From Cryptomeria japonica (taxonomy: Eukaryota > Streptophyta > Pinopsida > Cupressales > Cupressaceae): a DNA stretch of 64,000 nucleotides. The stretch lies in contig NC_081411.1 of the NCBI RefSeq assembly GCF_030272615.1, positions 832,959,136 through 833,023,135 of the forward strand, written 5' to 3'. The first letter of the stretch is position 1. Each line of letters opens with the position of its first letter. Positions 59,350 through 64,000 of this stretch are shown here, piece after piece. A program made the translations under genes and the position numbers. The notes below the pieces were generated by a model that saw nothing but the letters and a program-made list of their open reading frames with translations, searched no databases and had not been told where the DNA came from.

Positions 59350-60020
59350 TCTACCGAACCCTCCCCCCATGTCATCCACCCGCCGATATGACCTCCTTGA
59401 CCATCTTGGGAAGACCCCTGCACATATCTCCATCTTAGAGCTCCTCAAGACCTTTGCTTTCCACAAGGAGATCTTGGAACAATCCCTCCTCAAGTCACGT
59501 GTCCCCAACAACATCAATGCTGCCCAATTCAAAGCCCTCATTGGAAACATTGCTACCCATCAATACCTTGTTTTCACTTCCAATGATTCTCCCACTGACG
59601 ATGATCATAATAAACCATTGCATATTGAAGCTCTTATCCATAAACACAAGGTTAAATGCATCTTTATAGAATTTGGATTTGGACTCAACCTTTGTACATA
59701 CAAGTTGATAAAGCAATTGGGGCTTTCTGAGGACCTAGTTGACACAACAAGATGAATTGAAATCAAAGCCTATGATGATGCAGAAAGGGTTTCCAAAGGA
59801 ATGATCTCTTTGCCTCTTCAAGTGGGCCCTATCATAGTTGAGACCCCTTGCCAAGTTTTGGATCTTGATCTCCCCTATAACATTATCCTGGTCGCCCATG
59901 GATTCATTCCCTTCAAGTCGTTCCCTCCACTTACCACCAATGCCTTAAATTTCCCTTCAATGGCAGATAGATCACTATCAGAGGTGATCCACAACCTTTT
60001 CAATATTGCAAACTCTTAGA
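59350..60020 (+). pseudogene. Protease region of the second gypsy element
   Basis: A Pro-rich linker (YDLLDHLGKTPAHISILELL) leads to a retropepsin-like segment, FIEFGFGLNLCTYKLIKQL. The family's Asp-(Thr/Ser)-Gly active site is replaced by Glu-Phe-Gly. Later VLDLDLPYNIILVAHGFI stands for the family's YNILLGRPWI. It is inactive by inspection. Confidence 0.75.
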
Positions 60021-60325
60021 GGGAAAACATCCATACCATTGCCCATTAAATAGACCTGCTCCACCTCCTCCATCTGATGCATCTAAAGTTGCCTCCACCT
60101 CATCTCAAATAGAACCTAAGATTAAGATCATAGATAATGGCTATGGAGAATACAAACTTGAGGATGTTTTATTAATAGGCAATCTCCCCCTATCCCCTAA
60201 GTCATTTGGCAAGCCCAAAGAAATAAAAATAAGATGAAAAACCCATTATACAATGTAAGGACACCACCTTCAAGCAATGGGGCTCACTTGATGAGGAGAG
60301 TCTTGAGACAGGTGTTTCTTCTTGG

Positions 60326-60712
60326 TTGTACTATGAAGAGGATGAAGAACCAACAAAGATTCCTAAGAAGATGTATCCAAAAGCATCAGCCATAGTGGAT
60401 AAGATGGGTTATATAGGATATGATCTGGGGTCCGAAGAAAAAGGAATCAAAGAACCAGTAAATCCCATTTCATACAAGTATAACAGGGGCTTGGGCTACA
60501 TTCCAGTACCTAAGATCACTATCACTAGTACCCCTTCAAGTCCCTTCTTGGATGTCGAAGATTCTGATGAAGAGGAATTCCACGAAATACCTTTTGAGTA
60601 TGAAGAGGATATCTTCTTTAACACCCATATCAACACCATCACCCCCATAATCCCTTCCACTCCACATGAGCTACAACTTGTCCACCTTGAGCTTATAGAC
60701 TGGGACCAATGA
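60326..60712 (+). pseudogene. G-patch-like and acidic linker of gypsy pol
   Basis: MGYIGYDLGSEEKGI and YKYNRGLGYIP form a weak G-patch, followed by a Glu/Asp-rich segment, as found between protease and RT in plant gypsy polyproteins. Confidence 0.55.
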
Positions 60713-61149
60713 GACAAACCCACTTTGGACATGTGTCAATGATAATGCTCTCATGGCTCTCACGACTATGTGCAATTTAGAAGACTGCAATAGATTTCAT
60801 GTGATTCAATTACATGAGAACAAATACTTGGTAGTCAGGTCAATGCCCTTAGTCGCAAAAAACATAATAAAAAGAAAAGTCATGATTCCTTAGGTGAAAA
60901 CCTTTCTAAGGCACCTTTGAATGAGGAAAAAGTAAAAATTAAGGGCGTATCTGAATGTTAAAACCTAGATCAGACGTTTGAGGATGAGGGACTTCACCTC
61001 CCTACCATTGTTCCTCCACAACAAGATAGGTCAACCTTACTAATAGAAGAAACATACACTATCAATGTGGGCACTGAGGACACCCTAAAGAACATGCTCA
61101 TTGCTAAGTCCTTGTCGGATCAAGAAAAATAGAATTTTATGAAATTTCT

Positions 61150-62212
61150 TACAGAAACAAAGATCTAGTTTGCCTGGTCATATGTTGACATGCCAAGCCT
61201 TGATCCCAACTTGTTATTCCACAATCTTGTTGTCCGTCCAGATGCAAAACTAGTGAAGCAGAAATTACACAAGATGCATCTGCACATTGCACTTGCAAAA
61301 GCAGATTTTTAAAAGATGTTGGATGCTGGATTCATAAAACCAATAAATTATCCTGAATGGGTATCCAATGTTGTACTTTTCGGCAAACCTACTGGGGGCA
61401 TCGACATTTGCATAGATTTTTGAGATTTGAATAAAGCCTGCCTTGAAGATGGCTTCCCACTCCCCAACATAGACATGATTGTAGATCTCACGACGGGACA
61501 TGAAATGTTATCACTAATAGATGGATTTTCTGGATATAATCAGAATAGGATTGTAGAGGAAGACCAACACAAAACAACATTTACAACACCATGGGGCACC
61601 TTTTGTTATCAAGTCATGCCTTTTGGTCTCAAGAACACTGGAGCCACATACCAACGAGCAATGACAATAATTTTACATAATCTTTTACACAAAATCATGG
61701 AGGATTACATGGATGATCTCCTAGGAAAATCCAAGACAAGACATGAGCACATTCCTATCCTAAGTCATATTTTTGAGAGATTGGAAAAATATAAACTGTG
61801 CCTAAATCCCAAGAAATGCGTCTTTGGCATCACATCCGAGAAACTATTAGGTTTCATTGTTTCCCTTAGAGGCATAGACATTGGTCCTACAAAGGTGAAA
61901 GCTATCATGGAAATGCCTCCCCCAGAGACTCTCAGACAACTATGCAGCCTCCAAGGAAAGCTCCAATCCATCAGACGCTTCATCTCACAGCTCACAGATA
62001 AATGTCACCCATTTGCACACCTGCTATGCAAGGATGCCAAATTTAAATGGGACTGCTTGTGTCAAAAGGATTTTGAGAAACTCAAAGGATACCTCGCATC
62101 ACCTCCAGTTCTTATGCCTCCTATTCTAGGACAACCACTCCTTTTGTACATATCAGCTACCGTAGTGGCATTGGGGGCATTATTGGCACATACATATAAT
62201 CATGGAAAATAG
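61150..62212 (+). pseudogene. Reverse transcriptase of the second gypsy element
   Basis: Motifs in order: DMPSLDPNLLFHNL, IDF then a stop then DLNKACLEDGFPLP, LIDGFSGYNQN, TPWGTFCYQVMPFGLKNTGATYQRAM, EDYMDDLLGKS (YMDD at 61705-61716), LNPKKCVFGI and LQGKLQSIRRFISQL. The stop in IDF*DLNK is TGA in place of CGA (Arg). From 61427 on the frame is open for 261 residues. Confidence 0.9.
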
Positions 62213-62219
62213 CATGTTA

Positions 62220-62960
62220 TATACTACATTAGTCACACATTAGTAGGGTATGAGCTCAATTATACCTCTATTGAAAGAGAATTCTTGGAACTCTTCTTTA
62301 GTACACAAAAGCTCTGACACTACATGCTTAACAATAAAACAAAATTGATTGCTAAGATCAACCCTCTCAAGTACCTCTTGTCAAAGGCTTCTCTCACTGG
62401 CAAAACTGCTAAATGGGTCATGTTACTAAGTGAGTTCAACATCAAATACGTAGATAGAAAAGAAATCAAAGGACAACTGATAGCAGGCCAACTAGTTGAT
62501 GCTCCACTTCCAGGTGACCACCCTATCCTCATAGAATTCCAAGATGAATTCATTATGACTCTCACTATGTCTTCCACATGGTAGTTATATTTTGTTGGTT
62601 CTTACACTTAAAATGGGTCGGGGTAAGGCATATTGTTGATCACACCCCAAGGAGATTTCATTCCTAAATCATACAAGATAGCCTTTGCATGAACCAACAA
62701 CATTGCAGAATATGAAACACTAATCACCAGACTCCATTTGGCTATCCAATGGAAGATATTGGAATAACATGTCTATGGTGATTCCCAACTTGTCATTGAA
62801 CAAGTCAATGATGAGTACCAAACAAAAGATGACAAGCTTCTTCCTTATCGAAGTATGGTTGAGGACCTCAAGCAACACTTTACATCAATCAAGTTTGACT
62901 AGGTTCCACGCACAAACAATAGAGCTACAAACGCAATGGCCACTATTGGTTCCCTCCTTC
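62220..62960 (+). pseudogene. Two RNase H modules of the second gypsy element
   Basis: The RT-linked RNase H reads YTSIEREFLELFFSTQKL, stop, HYML and AKWVMLLSEFNIKYVDRKEI (to about 62510). The extra Tat-type RNase H (about 62580-62960) reads YFVGSYT, TNNIAEYETLITRL and YGDSQLVIEQV. Its first catalytic Asp (family YFDGS) is Val, and several stops interrupt it. Confidence 0.8.
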
Positions 62961-64000
62961 AAATGCCAACACACAATCAGAAATGTGAGTTTTTGGTCGA
63001 GCAACTATTCATACCAACATATGATCTACCAGAGTCTAAAATGGTGTGTGTACTTATTGGTATCGAATCCCCTTGGTATCAAGAAAATTTTGCCTACCTA
63101 AGAGATAACACCATCCCTCCACACTTCACCAAAACCCAACAACAAACCTTTATCCACCATTCTGCCCGTTACACCATCCTTGTAGACACCCTATTAAGAA
63201 GGCATTTTTATGGTTCCCTCCTAAGGTGTCTTGACAAACAAGAGGTTGAATGGGCACTACGTGAAGTGCACAAAGGTATTTGTGGGGCTCACTCAAGTGG
63301 TCTCACTTTAGCTAAAAAACTCTTGTGAACAAGAGACTACTGGCCTACAATGAAAGAAGATGCATATAATTATGTGAAGAAATTTATCCCTTGTCAAAAG
63401 CATGGCGACAAGATTCACGCCCCATCACAAGATCTACAGTCTTTTATTACACCCTGACCCTTCTCGCAGTGGGGGCTCGATCTCATTGAGAAAGTCCACC
63501 TCGCATCCTCCAATGGCCATAAATTCATCATCACCACCACTGAATACTTCACCAAGTGGGTGGAGGCCATCCCTCTTACCTTCACCACTGGCAAACAAAT
63601 ATCTAAATTCATACTGAACTATTTGATTTGCCGATATGGAATCCCCAAGGTTATTATCATAGATAATGGCAAACGTTTAAAAAATTAGGATGTTAAAGAG
63701 ATCTATCAGAATTTTGATATCCAACACTGCTTCTCCTCCCCCTATTACCCGCAAGGTAACAATCAAGCTGAGGCTGCTAATAAAACCTTAATCAAAATAC
63801 TTAAAAAAGATAGTCAATGAAGCCGACTGCAATTGACACCTCCAACTCCATCCTGCTCTCTGGGCCTACCATACTTCCATCCGCACACCTATAGATGCCA
63901 CCCCATACTCCCTAGTCTTCGGTTCCGAAGCTATCCTACTCCTTGAGATCGAGATCCCCTCTCTAAGGGTATCCCTATAGAATATCCTCCTTGATGAGGA
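62960..64000 (+). pseudogene. Integrase of the second gypsy element, partial
   Basis: Zinc region (VHKGICGAHSSG and CQKHG) then core: TTTEYFTKWVEAIPL has Glu where the family has Asp, IIIDNGKRL keeps Asp, and NQAEAANKTL keeps Glu. Frames break at 63328, 63690 and beyond. The window ends in the C-terminal region. Confidence 0.8.

Larger units (their letters stand above)
53117..64000 (+). mobile_element. Second Ty3/gypsy (Tat-type) retrotransposon, continues past the window
   Basis: The order is 5' LTR (53117 to about 54375), long untranslated leader (to about 57100), gag, zinc knuckle, protease, G-patch-like segment, RT, two RNase H modules, integrase. The right end and 3' LTR lie beyond the window. 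Numerous in-frame stops and frameshifts make every reading frame non-functional. Several stops stand where the family has Arg, consistent with CGA-to-TGA decay of methylated cytosine. Confidence 0.85.

Overview
This window looks like nuclear DNA from a land plant with a large, repeat-rich genome. A gymnosperm (conifer-like) source is my best inference. The grounds are one conserved plant housekeeping gene in 64 kb, nested LTR retrotransposons of Ty3/gypsy and Ty1/copia type, LINE remnants, decayed PPR and BTB gene fragments, and long microsatellites. Species cannot be named from sequence alone.

The only gene I consider functional is COG4, the subunit 4 of the conserved oligomeric Golgi complex, on the minus strand at 23399-25974. 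It has two exons, one 308-bp GT-AG intron and a predicted 755-residue product.

Layout, left to right. 1-511: 3' end of a LINE. 1.0-14.5 kb: an accessory block holding an unrecognised multi-exon gene (1.4-6.3 kb) interrupted by a gypsy-type solo LTR (2951-4500, target duplication ACTAT) and a small inverted-repeat element (5363-6110). The block also has an unrecognised minus-strand ORF (8324-9199), a BTB-domain fragment (10142-10481), a minisatellite made of inverted words (10.6-12.2 kb), and three clusters of a near-palindromic GTATGCG-type motif at 1.1, 9.5 and 13.4 kb. 14.9-17.6 kb: tandem duplications and GA/TA tracts. 17.6-22.9 kb: a LINE remnant split by a 3.5-kb LTR that carries an array of E2F-type sites and a telo-box palindrome next to its TATA box. 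23.4-26.0 kb: COG4. 27058-30738: a complete, young-looking, non-autonomous LTR element with TG...CA LTRs, an initiator-Met-tRNA primer site, a polypurine tract and a perfect AGCTG target duplication. 30.9-33.8 kb: decayed PPR gene sequence arranged as an inverted repeat. 37.1-44.8 kb: a decayed Tat-type Ty3/gypsy element whose 5' LTR contains a minus-strand copia-type solo LTR. 47.7-51.4 kb: a diverged low-copy repeat split by another solo LTR (47992-50373). 53.1 kb to the end: a second Tat-type gypsy element, 5' LTR through integrase, running off the right edge.

The genes do not form an operon or pathway. The window is a record of nested insertions around COG4. The most promising items are the unrecognised 1.4-6.3 kb gene with its associated motif clusters, the E2F/telo-box LTR, the PPR inverted repeat (a possible small-RNA source), and the non-autonomous LTR element just upstream of COG4. 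Identity figures, motif counts and boundaries were read by eye and are approximate where stated.
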